DNA of 52,500 bases from Symbiodinium natans (GCA_905221605.1 CAJNDS010002199.1:442501-495000), one strand, 5' to 3'; counted from the first letter of the stretch, positions 11,630 to 23,504 are shown. Translations and numbers: made by a program. Notes: generated by a model not told the origin, from the sequence alone.

Positions 11630-12181
11630 TGATAGCAAAAGCGCATTCCCTGCGAGAATCTGGGAGAGGACCTCTCCCATCGCCACGGTGCCGGAGATGC
11701 CGGAGGTGCCCTTTTTCCTTCGATTCAGGGAGGTTTGAAGGGCTGATGCTAGCTCAGCTCTCTTTCCGCCATCTTTCAACCCCCTCCGGTGTGTCGGTTG
11801 TGTTTGGAAGGTCACGGGACAGTGCCAACAGCTGGAGGCGCGTCTCCAGCTGCGATTGCAGCTGCCAAGGCCATTCCAGACTCCCAGCGTCGTCATCGTG
11901 CTTTTGCTGAGTTATTCAGGGTGGGCATGGATATGCCGTGGTAGGGCAGAAGTGATAACAAGAAGTAGAGGAGTCAGAGCAGCCGTGAACGAAACCTGTA
12001 AAATTAAAACTTATTAAAACCTTGCAGCCCCAGGCGCCAGCAGAAGCAGCCAAGCTGATTTCTGCGGGCAAGCCACATCCTCGGACAAAAGCTGGGCATG
12101 TGCTGGCTGAGTTCAGGGGCGCAAATAGACTGGCCATGTCAACCATGTGGCTGGGCTACCTTACGAAGGCCGAATGCTTCT
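11630..12181 (+). CDS. Unidentified split gene, three candidate exons
   Basis: I see no known domain. Three + segments have protein-like composition and splice-like edges. The first is about 11630-11730, Pro/Arg-rich, with a WERTSP...VPEMPEVPFF stretch. The second is about 11818-11918, an Ala-rich helix ending in QRRHRAFAELF before a ggtgggc donor. The third starts at 12029 after ttgcag, carries AEAAKLISAGKPHPRTKAGH and ends at TAA 12179-12181. The opposite-strand frame 11504-11896 is a shadow. These may be one gene or the 3' part of the UBA gene upstream; the assignment is inference. Confidence 0.35.
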
Positions 12182-12575
12182 AAAACTGGACTTGTGCAAA
12201 AAACAAAGAACAAGAATGAAGAGGGAGAGAGGCTTCGATTGGTTTTGCGAGAACCCCCGAGAGCAGACGCAGAGCTTGGGTCAGAGATCAGCAGCATGAT
12301 TTTTGTAGCATTTTGTGCAGCATTCTGTGGTTCTAAGAGAAGTGTTGGGGGGCTTTGTTGGAAAGCAGATGAAGAGACATCAAGAGGCACGCTAGTGGCG
12401 CACTCGAAGCATCTTCGGAGTAGTCAAAGTCAAGAAAAGTAGCCAAAAAAAAGCCGTCGCACAAAAGGCCCCTTTTCATCGAGAACAAAGAGTTGAACAG
12501 GTGTCTCTAACCAAATGTTGGGAGTTCTCTGTCCCGAGATCCTTTCGAGTAAAGCGCGGCCCCACGTGTGCAGCG

Positions 12576-13585
12576 ATGGGCCTGTGCTTTCCTTGGCATC
12601 GGCTCTCCATGCTGTCGGCCCTGGCCTTGCTGCTGCCTTGGCTTCCAAAGGCGAACATTCCACCAGTGCCCCGGCCACCCGATCTCCAAAGAAAGTCATG
12701 GCCCGTGACATTGCAATGAAGCCAAAGCCAAGGAGCTCATGGGAGCAGCTGTAGGCAAGAAGCCGACCAGACTTGCCAAGAGTGAGCCATACATCAAGTG
12801 CGCGGCTTGTGACCTGGCGCCAATGCATTCAGCTGCAAGTTCGTGACAGTTCGTGCCGTTTGCCAATTCACATCAGTTCACCATTCTTGCTTTTTGTCGC
12901 TCAGGTAAGCTTGCTGCGAATGAAGCCTGGCAACACCCTCGGACTGGAAGACAGCGGTACAGAAGCCGGGGAAACATGGGAAGTGCATGGCTCTTGGCTC
13001 TTGCAAAGGCTTCAAGTCGCACAAAAGGCAGCTGAACTTCCAGCCGGTTCCTCGCCTCGGTACAGCGCAGCGACAATTCGCAGAACGATGCTGGTTTTTT
13101 TTTTGGGTGGCGAACACTTGTTGTCGAGGCGTTGCGCACATGTCGTGACAATTTGGCTGTAGAGGAACGCTCGGAGAGCTGGCAATCGACGAGGTCCTGG
13201 ATGGCATCTGCGATCCTGACGACAATGGAGGCGTCTCACGTGTGTTCCAACCAAGTATAAGTAAGTGCTCGTGAACAGGCGAGTGGATGACGCACATTGA
13301 CGTTGTCCAAAAGGCCTTGATGGGTCTGTTGTCAGAGACGATGCAGCATCGTAGCATTCCGCAGCGAGAATGCAGGTTAACACAATACCGTAGTAAAAAG
13401 CACATTCTTGAGCTCCGTATATCGAGTAAGCAGCACTGCAGGAGGTGTCAGACATCCTGACCCTGGAGAATAAAGGCGAGCTCGGAGAGTGTCGCCGAGA
13501 ATGCAACACCATTGCGCACGCCTGCCGTGCACCTGCCACGCTTGACTTTGACATTTGGCAGACGACGAAGTCTCAGCGGAACTGA
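12576..13585 (+). CDS. Canopy/DUF3456-like saposin-fold ER protein, split gene
   Basis: The pieces match the cysteine framework of the canopy (DUF3456) family, ER-lumen helpers of membrane or secreted protein maturation. A frame opening at ATG 12576 begins with a hydrophobic signal-peptide-like stretch (MLSALALLLPWLP). An exon from 12733, after aag, holds KSEPYIKCAACDLA, the first CxxC. An exon from about 13165 to 13235 holds AIDEVLDGICDP, the middle Cys with its usual 'ID..C.P' context. An exon from 13442, after gcag, holds GELGECRRECNTIAHAC, the paired C..EC..(T/I)..AC signature, and runs to TGA 13583-13585. All six expected cysteines are present. Exact joins between signal peptide and first exon, and the donors near 12815 and 13235, are uncertain. 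I have not seen a C-terminal KDEL-type signal. Confidence 0.55.
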
Positions 13586-13926
13586 GTTTTCAGCTCTTCG
13601 ACTTGGCCAAAGTATCGGTACCGGAAACTGCCCAGGGCAAGATGGGAGCCGATCTGCAAGTCCTTAATTCTGAGCATTCAGCCAACGCAGTGCATACGTA
13701 GCCGGAGGCAAGTTCACACAGTCCGCACACTTCTGCTTTCCATGTCTTGCTGTCCTGAAAATGATCATCAGTCAGGAATTCGGGAATGTTTTTCGCGACG
13801 GCTGGGTTGGCGGCGTTGCGGTCAGCATGTCGCATGGAGAATAGGATTAATGTGCGACACTCTTAGAGCGTGGCAGGGGGGGCTCTTCATGAGGACCAAA
13901 GTCCGAGTTTGTCTGTGGCTCGTACA

Positions 13927-14435
13927 GTCGAGGGGCTTTTGGGCAACCGTCTGGAACACGGCAAATCATACCCGGCTGTCATGATGCATGAGATGTGTGG
14001 CAAGGTGCAGTGTTCGACGAGCATCGGGAAGATATGACTGAGATGCTGCTCAGAGAGAAGTTAAAGCGATTAGAGCAGATTCCTTGCGAAACGGCGCTGA
14101 CAACACGGACCATGCCCCAGCTCAGGCTTTACAAGAACTACAGGCATTCAGAGAAGAAGTTGTCTGGCGAGAAGTTCGTTTCGCGAATCTGCACCAAGCT
14201 CTCGAAGTTTTGTCCGGGTAAGAAGCCCCCAAAGGGATTTCAGCATCGTGACGAAAATTGGATGCCCATCGTTGATGCTGATGGCTACAAGATGCGGAAG
14301 ATGCAGCACGAGCCTTGGCGCCACGTTAGCCTTACATTGGTGCACCTCCGCTTAGCTCTGGCAGCCCGTTGGCAAGATCATTTGCTCCTGCCAACTGCGA
14401 CATTCACAGCGCCCGAATCGCCCAGTAGCTCCTAG
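13927..14435 (+). CDS. Candidate coding region, charged/coiled-coil, unidentified
   Basis: Three overlapping reading possibilities look coding. Frame A, 13927-14004, holds LLGNRLEHGKSYPAVMMHEM and ends at a gtgcag donor-like site. Frame B, 13995-14435, starts acidic and helical (FDEHREDMTEMLLREKLKRL). Frame C, about 14114-14217, holds QELQAFREEVVWREV and ends exactly at a strong gtaagaag donor. B then C joined by an intron would give a coiled coil. No family is recognised. Confidence 0.3.
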
Positions 14436-14449
14436 GCGCATAGCAATGG

Positions 14450-16250
14450 CACAGACCCCCAGGAAGCTTCCAGGCAATGTGGCACAATCTCCGCACTCAT
14501 GACATTATGAAAGGTCGAGCTCGGTGGCTTGCCATCAGACTTCCTCGGACCCCATAAGACCTCATGAGCCATGACCGACAACCGTTGAACGAAAACATAC
14601 AAACCCCTTCGACTCGGATGACTGCTGACATCTGTTGACTGAGTGAGAGTTGGGCTCAGCATTTCCAAGTTTCAATGCCCCAAGGCGCTGAACAAGCACG
14701 CCAAAACTGGGGGCGGGCAGCCCGTACAGTTCTTGGACCCGATGGGTGCCTGGTTGGCAAGAGTTTCGGGGTTTTTGTGGTCATACTCCCGCTCGTAGCA
14801 GCGCCGGGATAGAAACACAATGAAACACAGAACAAGGCCTTTCCCTCCTGATCGCAGGACCTGGGATGCTTGATGCTGGCGATGAAGATCTCTAAAATCA
14901 CGTTCGCTGAAAAGACATGGCGCTCCCTGTGCTGACGAAGTTCTCGATCTGAGATGCTGGACTCCCTCGCGTTGCGTTGGTCCAGCTCCCGCACACAGCG
15001 CAGCAAGAGCGCATCAAAGCGCATCAAAGCGCTTCAGCATGCCCATGCATACGAAAGCCAGTGTCAGGAAGTGTCAAGCAGCTCAGCCCGAAGCTGACAG
15101 AGCACTTCGTGCTGTCACACCGAGAAGTAGCGCCATGCTGGAAAATTGAACATGTATGAAGATGCACACTCCGGGTGTCTTGTTGCTTTGCTGGATTCCT
15201 TCTCTTTTTTGATTAAGATTCCTGCGCCACATTTCCCCAGAGCCATGACGAAAAAGTGATGAGCCGAGGGCAAAGCTCTTCTCCGAAAAGACGCTGCACA
15301 ATGGGCTTGCACCCTAAGATGACAAGAGCGCGACAGAGTGTGACAGTGGCATGAGCATCGTAGTGTGACCCAGTGCACCAAGGCCCACGGTAGCCCACTT
15401 CGAGGCTGCTTGGGATACATGTCCAATGCTGCGTTGCATGCCTCATCATTCCTCAGCGATGCAGCAAATGAGGCTTCTTTTTTCTGCTTCTTTACCTGCG
15501 AAGATAACTCCCAGACCCGGAAACGAGGGCTGTCGCCGGAAACGCTCGATACCCGACAACCCCTTAAACCCAGCAACCCACAAAACTGCCAAGACATCCC
15601 AGAGCCTGAGTGGAGCCCCTCAGAACCCTCAGATACGCTCAGACACCCTCTGTCCTGGCTCCCCTCAACACGTGAATCCTGCATTAATGTCACGTTCAGC
15701 TGTCGTACAAATCAGCCCTCGGACTCTGTTCAAGCCCTGGGCACAGAAAACGACATCATGCTACCAGTTGATAGTAGTTGCAAGCGACGTCTTCCGCATA
15801 AGAAGTGTTTTGTGCTTTTTCGCAGTTTTGTAAGTTATCGAAGACGGCAACGCAGTCTTCTAAAAGCCTCAGAGGCTAGCGGATGCCAGTGAATGGGGCT
15901 ATGGTACTTTACCGCAAGTTTCCGAGACAGCTGCTTCAGCGAAATATTGTGAGGGTCCCAGATTTGTTTGGGCCGGGGGGGGGAAGGGGGAGGGAGGGGG
16001 GGGGGCGCACCCCCTCTACTAAAGCGAGCGAAACAGTAGGTTCTACGCAGAGCTCTACACGTCTCACGTCTCGTCGTGCCGTCGTCGGGATGGGATAGGC
16101 CTGGGGCTTGACAAGCATCACGCCTTTGCAGAGCGGTGGACAAGAAAGACGGTCGTCAGATGGCCGTGATGCACCTCCATCAAGCCTCGCCCCCCTTGCA
16201 ACGGCTGGACTCTGGATGTCTGAATCGAACGTGAATCTTGAAGCCCGCAG
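14450..16250. other. Stretch without an identifiable gene
   Basis: It contains repeated agcgcatcaaagcgcatcaaagcgc near 15005-15035 and a purine-rich G-run block at about 15975-16005. Open frames on both strands (15115-15693 -, 15365-15892 +) overlap and show no domain. Confidence 0.4.
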
Positions 16251-16265
16251 GGGTCATTCAGGTTC

Positions 16266-16310
16266 ATCATTAACATCATCGTCATCGTCATCGTCATCAT
16301 CATCACAAGC
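16266..16310. repeat. (CAT/CGT)n trinucleotide microsatellite
   Basis: An array of catcatcg/tcatcg triplets. Confidence 0.85.
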
Positions 16311-16627
16311 AGCATTGCTGACTTAAGCCAGTACTGATACCGATGTCATGATACTATGTGTGCGTCTTTATGTGCGTGTGAGTTGGGGCCTGCACATGCA
16401 AACCAAGAAACTTCGGTTTTGTGGTGGTCAGGCTAAATTGCACATCCCCATCTTTTGGTTTTGTTATCTGCCAGTTGTCGAGTCTCGATGGGTGCAATGT
16501 ATAGTGACAATCCAGGAGTTGGCGAAGGCCCAGTCAGTTGCAGGCCTCCCCCACGCAACAGAATGTTGAGCATCCATCAGTTTCATGCGTCTTCTCCTTT
16601 TGCACTGCCAGCTTTCTGCCAGTGTTG

Positions 16628-16710
16628 CCAGGCTATGACCTGCTGAAGGCCAATTGCCAGCACTACGTCCAGGACTTCTGGAAGTTTGCAGCCCGACCCC
16701 CAGTCAAAAC
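16628..16710 (+). CDS. Exon with NCQHF-type cysteine-peptidase-like motif
   Basis: After an AG acceptor (tgccag, ending 16631) the frame reads YDLLKANCQHYVQDFW. An Asn-Cys-x-His-(Phe/Tyr) turn after 'Y.LL..N' is the active-site segment typical of PPPDE/LRAT-like papain-fold enzymes, deubiquitinase/deSUMOylase or acyl transferases. Only this one motif is seen, so this is a weak family hint; the partner histidine exon was not located. Confidence 0.3.
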
Positions 16711-17974
16711 GTTCAAAGTACTGGTAGCATTCATACTGGTACATTCTCTGCGCAACTCTTGCTGCGATTTCTGGCACGAACTCGACGCGATACCGCAATA
16801 TTCCTGTCTTACCAAGGTGGGACACACCCTTGGCATGCCCAACCAGGCACCTCAAACCCACTAAAGACTCTGATTGTTTTGAATAGCAACTGGTGCGCCC
16901 ACGGCGCAGGACTTCTTGAATATCTTCCAGGCTTGTTGGCGACGTGTGAAGGTGACGATGTTCGTGCACAGTCACTGCACCTGCTTGACGCGTGCAGATT
17001 TTCGGAGCTCCTGTGCCTGGTGCGAAAATGCGCCGCTCCCGGGGCTCTATTGTTAACAAGCCACACTGAAGTCAAAATCTCCAGCGCACCATGCAGCCCA
17101 AGCCAAACCAAGCTGAGTCACGATCCTGGCATCTGGGGCAATGTGGGCTTCTCTCTCCGCTCGGCCTCAATCTCGGGTGGTGCTTCCCACGTGGCCTCTT
17201 ATCTATATCCCGTTGTATCCCATCGAAGACACAGCAACATCAGGCTGGACTGGCGAGGATCGTCCTCGACGGTGCCTTGCTAGTGCGATCCCCAGATTTG
17301 CAGTGAATCAGAGACGCCGCCAGCCAAAGAACGCACACATTCTGGAATCGATAAGCATGATCTGACCCAAGCCGTGCCGAGAAGCTTCCCGTGGTGCCGC
17401 CGAGCCTGCCACTAGAGGATGAAGTTGTCGAAGCCTGTCAGCATTGAGTTTCAATCATGAAACATGTCTGACTCTTGGCTGTGACTGCCGATGGCTACCC
17501 CTTGCTCCATCTGATCCGAATCTGACAAATTGGAATTGAATAACGATCCCAAAAAGGGGTCCTGATGAATAATCTTAGTGTCAGCCTGATTTCAGGACCT
17601 TCCCCAGGAGCGGCCAAGCTCAGGCTTGGTCAGTTGCTATGTCGAGCTTTTTCTGTTGACGTGCATCCCCATGCCAGGCGCTGCGAGTGCGGTGAATGCA
17701 CGTGAGGGCGAGGGCCGTGAGGGTACTTGGGTGTGAAGCTCCCTGGTGCTGTACAAAGCCGCTTTGCGCCGGCTTCAAGCTGCGATCTGGTCGTGTGCGC
17801 AGACAGGGCAGGTGACGCAGCTGAGCCACGTGACTCAAAGAGGATGCTGTTGATGTGCAGACCACTGCAGCTTGCAAATGCACACATGTGCATTCTCGAT
17901 TAGGCAAGCTGCACTCTGCTTGTAGCAATGTAGCCGCTGTACTAGTAGACTACATTAGACTGCCATAGCTGCAG

Positions 17975-18716
17975 GCGCTCCCGTGGTTGTGACCATTGCG
18001 GCCACGAACCGTTTCCACTGCTTGGATGAGGCCTTGGTCAGGCACCACATGCAGCTGTGTCACATTGCCACGCAGCAAGGAGAAAGGGCGCTGTTGAAGT
18101 CTGTTGACGTTCATCGCTTTGGCTTCCGATGGCAGGCCAGGCCGACTGGACCGCATCGTGATGGTGAACTTGCCCAATCTCTCTGAGCGGGTGGTGAGAC
18201 CCCTTCACACGATCTGTTGGCGATCTGTTCATGATTTGAGTGGCCCAACACACAACAGTGCAGAGGCCACGTTGCAGATCCACGCCGCCAAGCTCAAGAC
18301 TGAGGCAGCATCTTGGGGTCCCATGATTCCTGTGCATCGTTCAAGTTCATGTCAGAGACTGTCAGACACCGTCAGACATTGTCAGACTACATCGCTAGAC
18401 TGCTAGATTCGGCAACCGCCTGCCTTGCAGAATCTGGATGTTCAACTTCTCGCACGACGGACAGAGGCAGCAGCACTCATGCTCGTGTGCAAACAGCAGA
18501 CGTTCGATCGCGTGCTAAGGGAATGAGCGGAGCAGACCTGGCCAACCTGTTGAACGAGGTGAGGTGGCTCAAGGAGTTAACAGTGCATGTTGCAATATGC
18601 ATGTAGCATATTTTGGCTGGTATCCATGGGGCTTCAAGCCCGAAGAACACTGCAGCCCTGCAGTTCAGGCGGCTTTGCTTGCTGCACGGCGCCGTGCAGA
18701 CGCAGTGCGCACCCTG
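17975..18716 (+). CDS. ftsH-like: FtsH-type AAA+ protease, ATPase C-terminal half in micro-exons
   Basis: Consecutive exons join in frame into the second half of an FtsH/Yme1/AFG3 ATPase. 17975-18041 gives the second-region-of-homology strand AATNR...LDEALVR. 18136-18190 gives PGRLDRIV with the arginine finger region. 18266-18304 gives LQIHAAKLK. 18431-18466 gives LDVQLLARRT. 18520-18558 gives GMSGADLANLLNE. 18669-18716 gives AALLAARRRA. FtsH proteins are membrane-anchored hexamers of chloroplast or mitochondrion that unfold and degrade membrane proteins. Introns at 18042, 18305 and 18467 start with GC; those at 18191 and 18559 start with GT. Exons are only 36-67 bases. I could not find Walker A/B upstream or the HEXXH protease exons downstream before the hydrolase gene, so the gene may be incomplete or a decayed copy. 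Confidence 0.75.
18343..18391. repeat. GTCAGAC short tandem repeat inside an intron
   Basis: Four to five imperfect copies of gtcagac(a/t) occur between two FtsH-like exons. Confidence 0.6.
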
Positions 18717-19504
18717 CCAGCAAGAGGTCAGTCGATCCGATGTCGAAAATGGCGGGAAATCACGATGAGCTCCACTTGTTTGATCTTTGTCGCGTTTCTT
18801 TGTTGCAAATGCCAAGGGATGGAGCACATCTGGACGGTTCTGGCAAATCCCAGGTCTGCGTCTGCGTGTTGGGCCTTGAGCATGTCGACTCACTGGACTG
18901 GGGTCAATGATCTATGGGCCACTAGGCTGGTTGCTGACCAGGCCGCAGCAAAGCGGAGCAGCAGCGTCTGCCATGCCAAGCGCCGGCCCTACAACGGCCT
19001 ACCTCTGCCCTAGGTTGAATCGGGCGGGGCGTAGAGCTCGTAGAGAACACGGTGGAATGCTGCCTTATTTATTCTGCCATGTTTCGGTTCTGTCAATTTC
19101 CAGTTGAGCCACGTGTTACCTAATATGTCGATCGTTCTTTCTAGTGGTATTGCTGCAGCGGGAATCGACCATTGAACGGTGCTGTTCGTGACGCATGACC
19201 AGGCTGGAACGATGATGCATCTCAGCAGGGCACGCGCTCTCAGTCTGGGTTAGCGTGTTTGGACGTGCTTAGAACTTCACTGGGACAAGGGCATCTCAGG
19301 TTTCGTGTCCAACCCAGAGCAGTACGCTCAAGCCTCGGCCATCTACAGCCATCTTGGAGAGGCAACTGAGGCAAAGGGTTGCTGTTTTAATGCCTCAGGC
19401 AGCAAAGATGTTTGCGGCCTTTGCAACAGCCTTGGGAGCGTCCAGAGGCCGGTGTGGTTTTTCTCTGTCGCTTTGGCAGATCAACATGACGATAACATGA
19501 CGCG

Positions 19505-19600
19505 ACAGAGATGTGATACAGGCAGTGCAGAAGGCGGCAGGGACGCGGATAGTTTTGATTGACGAATTCACCCGAGGGCGCCCTGTTTCCATTGCAGCAA
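19505..19600 (+). CDS. Candidate exon, unidentified
   Basis: After an acag acceptor the frame reads VIQAVQKAAGTRIVLIDEF, a helix followed by a hydrophobic beta strand ending Asp-Glu, then FTRGRP. This alternation is protein-like, and the pattern resembles a Walker-B-like strand or a Rossmann strand. No family can be assigned. It lies between the FtsH-like exons and the hydrolase. Confidence 0.3.
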
Positions 19601-20023
19601 GACAGCCAAGACAGCCGTCCTGGAGTCTTGCATCGGTAAAGTTCGGCAGCAGCAGAAAGATGCAGAATGGAGCTGCTGCGTGCAGAGCACATGGCAAGCT
19701 AGTTCAAACCTCTGCACACATCAGCTCTTGCTCCGGCTGCTTCGCCTTTGGTCTCACTGCGGATTATTGACCGTTCTAGCCATGTAGCTCGGTCAGCAAC
19801 ACTGTAGCTTCGGAAGCGAGGACAGCAGCACGATGGTGTGCTGATATTTGCTGGGTCATGACATTTCATGACCTTGGTTGGTTTCATTTGTGTTTTTGAT
19901 GTGCTGCTCAAGCTGCTCAGCTTAAACTCCTCAGGCCAGACTCGCGCGCACATGGTCTAGCTGCCCACACTGTCCAAGAACAGAACAGAAACTTCCATAG
20001 GTTTCCTAGGTTCAATGCACGTC

Positions 20024-20146
20024 ATTTGGGCTGTTCCCTTTGTACTAAGAGTCCTTCATAGGGATTTTAGTACTCCCATGTACTCCCTATTAGCCTTACA
20101 ATAATCCCTAGTAAGGGCCGCTAGGAAAATGGGGAACATCCCAACG
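20024..20146. mobile_element. MITE-like foldback element
   Basis: Imperfect terminal inverted repeats ttgggctgttccc (20026-20038) and gggaacatcccaa (20132-20144) differ at one base. They bracket about 95 bases containing further short inverted words. The 11-base word cgtcatttggg occurs at 20020-20030 and again at 20147-20157 and could be a target duplication that overlaps the left terminus. There is no coding capacity. Confidence 0.5.
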
Positions 20147-20819
20147 CGTCATTTGGGTTCAACCATCAGACTGACAACATCGGTTATGGAGTCAGCCCGT
20201 GCTGACCGTACCGCTCGCAGCAAAGCACTGCTTGCGACCTTGCGGCAATGCGACGAGGAGCTTTCTGCATTCTTGGCACCTTGATGAATGTTGCTTGCAG
20301 CGGTTCTTGCAATCCTTTGCTTTGCTTGTGCTGAGGAGTCAGCATTGCTGCATCCACCGCCGCCACAAGCAACGTCTCGCTCGCCCGATTGTTGCCCAAG
20401 CACAGGGGACTTCTTGCTACTCTGACGGGCGTCTGTGGGCACGATGCTGACACGGCAAGTGGCTGCAGCAGGCTGCTCGAGACCAGAGAAGCAGCTCTGT
20501 TTGGAGCAGGCAAGTAGCGGAGAGTTTGTCTCCTACCGCGGGTGGTTTGCTGATGGCGGTAGTAGGTTCGGAAGCAGCAGGCAAGCCGGTTCTCTGGGAG
20601 AGAATCAAGCTCAGCCCTTCCGTTGCTACGCAAGGCCCAGCTCTTACGACAAAGCACTTTGCCAAAACCCATGTCTGCTACATGAGCAAGCAACCAGACA
20701 ATGCAGGAGACTTCACTGTGCTGAGTGCAAGACCCGTGCACGTGGCGCGGCACCAAGAGGGAAACGGAAGTACCTGCGCTGGCAGCTTGATTCAGCTTGA
20801 TGCCACCTGCGAGGCCGGC

Positions 20820-22854
20820 AAGATGCCTGCAGTCATTTTGATGCATGCTACGGGCAAGTGCAAGGTGCCCTGCCGGCGGAATGTTTAGGGGGCTGTGCAG
20901 AAGGGATGCCACTAGGCATTGTGGATTTCCAGTTCCCCTGTCAAGCTGAACTGAGGAGTTCATGGCGAACCGGCTAGAACGGCTGGCAAGGAAAGGCTTG
21001 ATTGCTCTTGCATTCGACGCTCCATGGCACGGAGAGCGTGCGCTTCCGGAAGCAGGGCTCAGCAAATCAAGTGGAAGTGAGGGCAATGCTGATCTCTCTC
21101 TGAAGAGCCTCTGCCCGGCACTTCTTCATGCCCTACAAAGCCACGAAGCAGCCCGACTGGATGTGTATTTCAATGCGCTGGTTCGAGGCTGGCAAAGAGG
21201 ATCTGACAGATTTGTCATGGACATCGCGCGCGACGCTTTGACTGTGGTTGATTACATCTGTTCCAGGCCTGATGTGATGCAAGAGCGTATCGGTGCAACA
21301 GGGGTTTCACTGGGCGGAATGGCATGTTGGCTCCTGGCTGCAGCCGACACCCGGATCTGGGCATCGATGCCGGCAATTGGCGTTCAGTCCTTCAACCATT
21401 CTTTGGTCAACGGATTGTGGGGCGCAAGGGTAGATTCCATCCGACGGCCATTTGAAGTAGCTGCTGCCGACATGAACAAGGCATCTGTGGATGATGCGGT
21501 GGTCGCAGCTGTGTGGTCGCGTCTGGCGCCAGGGCTTGCCGAGGTGTATAACTCAATGTTCTCGGTGAGAAGTGACAGTGGCATGAGCATGCATGGCATT
21601 GCTGCTTGGTGCAAGTCGTATGACAATAAGAACACCTTGCAGACGTAGGTCAATCCAGGCAACAAGCTTGCATTTGATGCGCCTGCCTGGCATGTGTTTG
21701 CCGACATTGCGATGGAAATGCCCTGGGGTCTCTTGTGTGACTCTGACGGCTGCTAGGTTCTACTGCTCGACTAACACAGACATATATGGATCCATTGCTT
21801 GTTTCCTGATTTTCCTTACAGTTGGGCATGAATTTTCTCCACGGTCCCCCCTCCCTTCGGAATACAACAGGCAACAGGTGCCAGTCTTCCAGGGTCAACG
21901 CGCGCAGCACGAACAATTCTTTCCTTGCCCGGCGACAAGGTTGTCTTGAAAGCATGGACCCTGCCGGATCCGCCCTAATGTGTCGTACGAGCCGGCAGAC
22001 TTGTCTATACAGGGGGGTCCTATTTAGTTTGCTTGATTTGGGCACGCACCAATTACCCGTGGCAATAGTACCCATGGCCATGACACCATCATTCTTGCGC
22101 TTCGGGTTCGAAGGCTGAGGAAAGGGGTTCTAGACCAGGGCGAATCATGTCGTGCCAATGACTCCTGTTTTCCAACGGGTCGGCTCGTCCTGCACACAAC
22201 CACATTCGCAAATGAGTTCCACAGTGCTGCGTGTGGGGCACCAGACTTAAGCGGGAGACACTCCTTCGCAACTAACTCCTTCGGCTCGATAGGATACAGA
22301 TGGCGTCAGCGCAGAGTTCACAGTGTGGCCAGGCCTCTTACGCTACCATGCATTGCACCTCGGCATTTGCTGGTTCTGAGTGGTGAGAAGGACAACTTCA
22401 CGCTTTCTTGATACCAATTGCAATTTATGTGACTCGCGTGAGATTTGGAGGACCCACGCTGCCCTTTGGCGGGCGTGCAGATCAGCCTTGCAGCAGCCCA
22501 ACAGGCTCGGCTTCATGTCCAAAGCAACGGCAGAGTGTTTGGCAAGTTATGCAAGTTTGCTCGAGGCATATGACCAGGAGGGTCAGTCGGCGCGTCTACA
22601 AAGATTCATTGACAAGGACATTTTAACTTGGAGGGAAGATGCATGCGGCTAGTCGCGGCTGCAGTCCAGCTTGTTTAGTTCACCAAGCTCTGAAGGACGT
22701 CGAACATGCTATGACAGAGAACATGTGGCAGAAGATTGAGCTGTTTGTTGAGGCAGCTCTAGGCAGTCTTTGGCATCCTGGAAGCTGCCCGTTAGCCTCA
22801 TGCCATGGCATGCCCCAGGCGACGCTGGGTATGGTCCCTGCTTCAAAGCTGTAG
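20820..22854 (+). CDS. Dienelactone-hydrolase-like alpha/beta hydrolase, split gene
   Basis: Exons align in order with the alpha/beta hydrolase fold of the DLH-like superfamily, esterases with a Ser-Asp-His triad. An exon ending 20864 gives MPAVILMHATGK, strand 3 and oxyanion loop. The exon from 20956 gives LERLARKGLIALAFD..WHGER and then the nucleophile elbow GVSLGG, with Ser at 21307-21309. It probably ends at GT 21565. An exon ending 22390 gives IAPRHLLVLSGEK. The exon from 22451 begins with the acid Asp (DPRCPLAG). An exon from 22696 has the catalytic His (VEHAMT, His at 22705) and runs to TAG 22852-22854. The intron 20865-20955 is GT-AG. Intron 22391-22450 starts with GA and ends AG. The start exon and the piece between 21565 and about 22310 are not settled. 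The substrate is unknown. The long opposite-strand frame 20184-21086 is a shadow. Confidence 0.7.
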
Positions 22855-23504
22855 CGGTTGCCCTAGCTCAGATGTCGCCAGCTGACAGCTGCTCGGCAGC
22901 CTTTTCAGAACACATTCTGCAGCTTCTATGGCCTGGACTTCTACTGTCATTGTGTGGCACATTGCTTTGCGTCCTTATTTGACTTGTTTGCACCTTGTTC
23001 GATGCTGAGTCCGCGGCTTTGCGGGATTCCTGTGCGGAACGTCCGGCACCCAACTCTAGAAAGAGACTGGATGGTGGCATTGTGAGATGTGTCAAGAGCG
23101 ATGCCACGGATGAACAATTGGCAAGGTGTGACAAAACACATTGAAGCATGTCCACTGGATCTGCATTACAATCCAGGGAGCGCAACGTGGAATATTAGGT
23201 CGTATGCGCTGAATTGCTGGGATGGTTGCTGCCGTGCTGCTGGGTGTGAGCCCTGTGCAGCGTGATGCGTGCAAGGCTGTGCCTGCTACGCTTTCATTAT
23301 GGTGTGTGGCAGCTTCTGTCATTTCATGATCTGCCTTGAGAAAGATCTCTGTCACCGAGGCCGAGCGGGCTTCTGAAGACGAAAAGTGCTCCCTGCGGTC
23401 GGCACAAACTAGCTGTTTGCTGATGCCTGCTACTCTAAGTTCTGGCTTGGAACCAATCAGTGAGTTTTTCTTCCGGGCATGTAACACGCGCCGGGGGGTT
23501 CCAT

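Noticed and set aside
15115-15693. 192-codon minus-strand frame
   Set aside because: No recognisable motif and overlapping open plus-strand frames; likely chance at this GC content.
18603-18619. gtagcatattttggct resembling the spliced leader
   Set aside because: It lies inside an FtsH-like intron, lacks the ctcaag end and is a single copy; chance is sufficient.
20184-21086. 300-codon minus-strand frame
   Set aside because: It overlaps the hydrolase exons, whose motifs are unmistakable on the plus strand; no domain on the minus strand.
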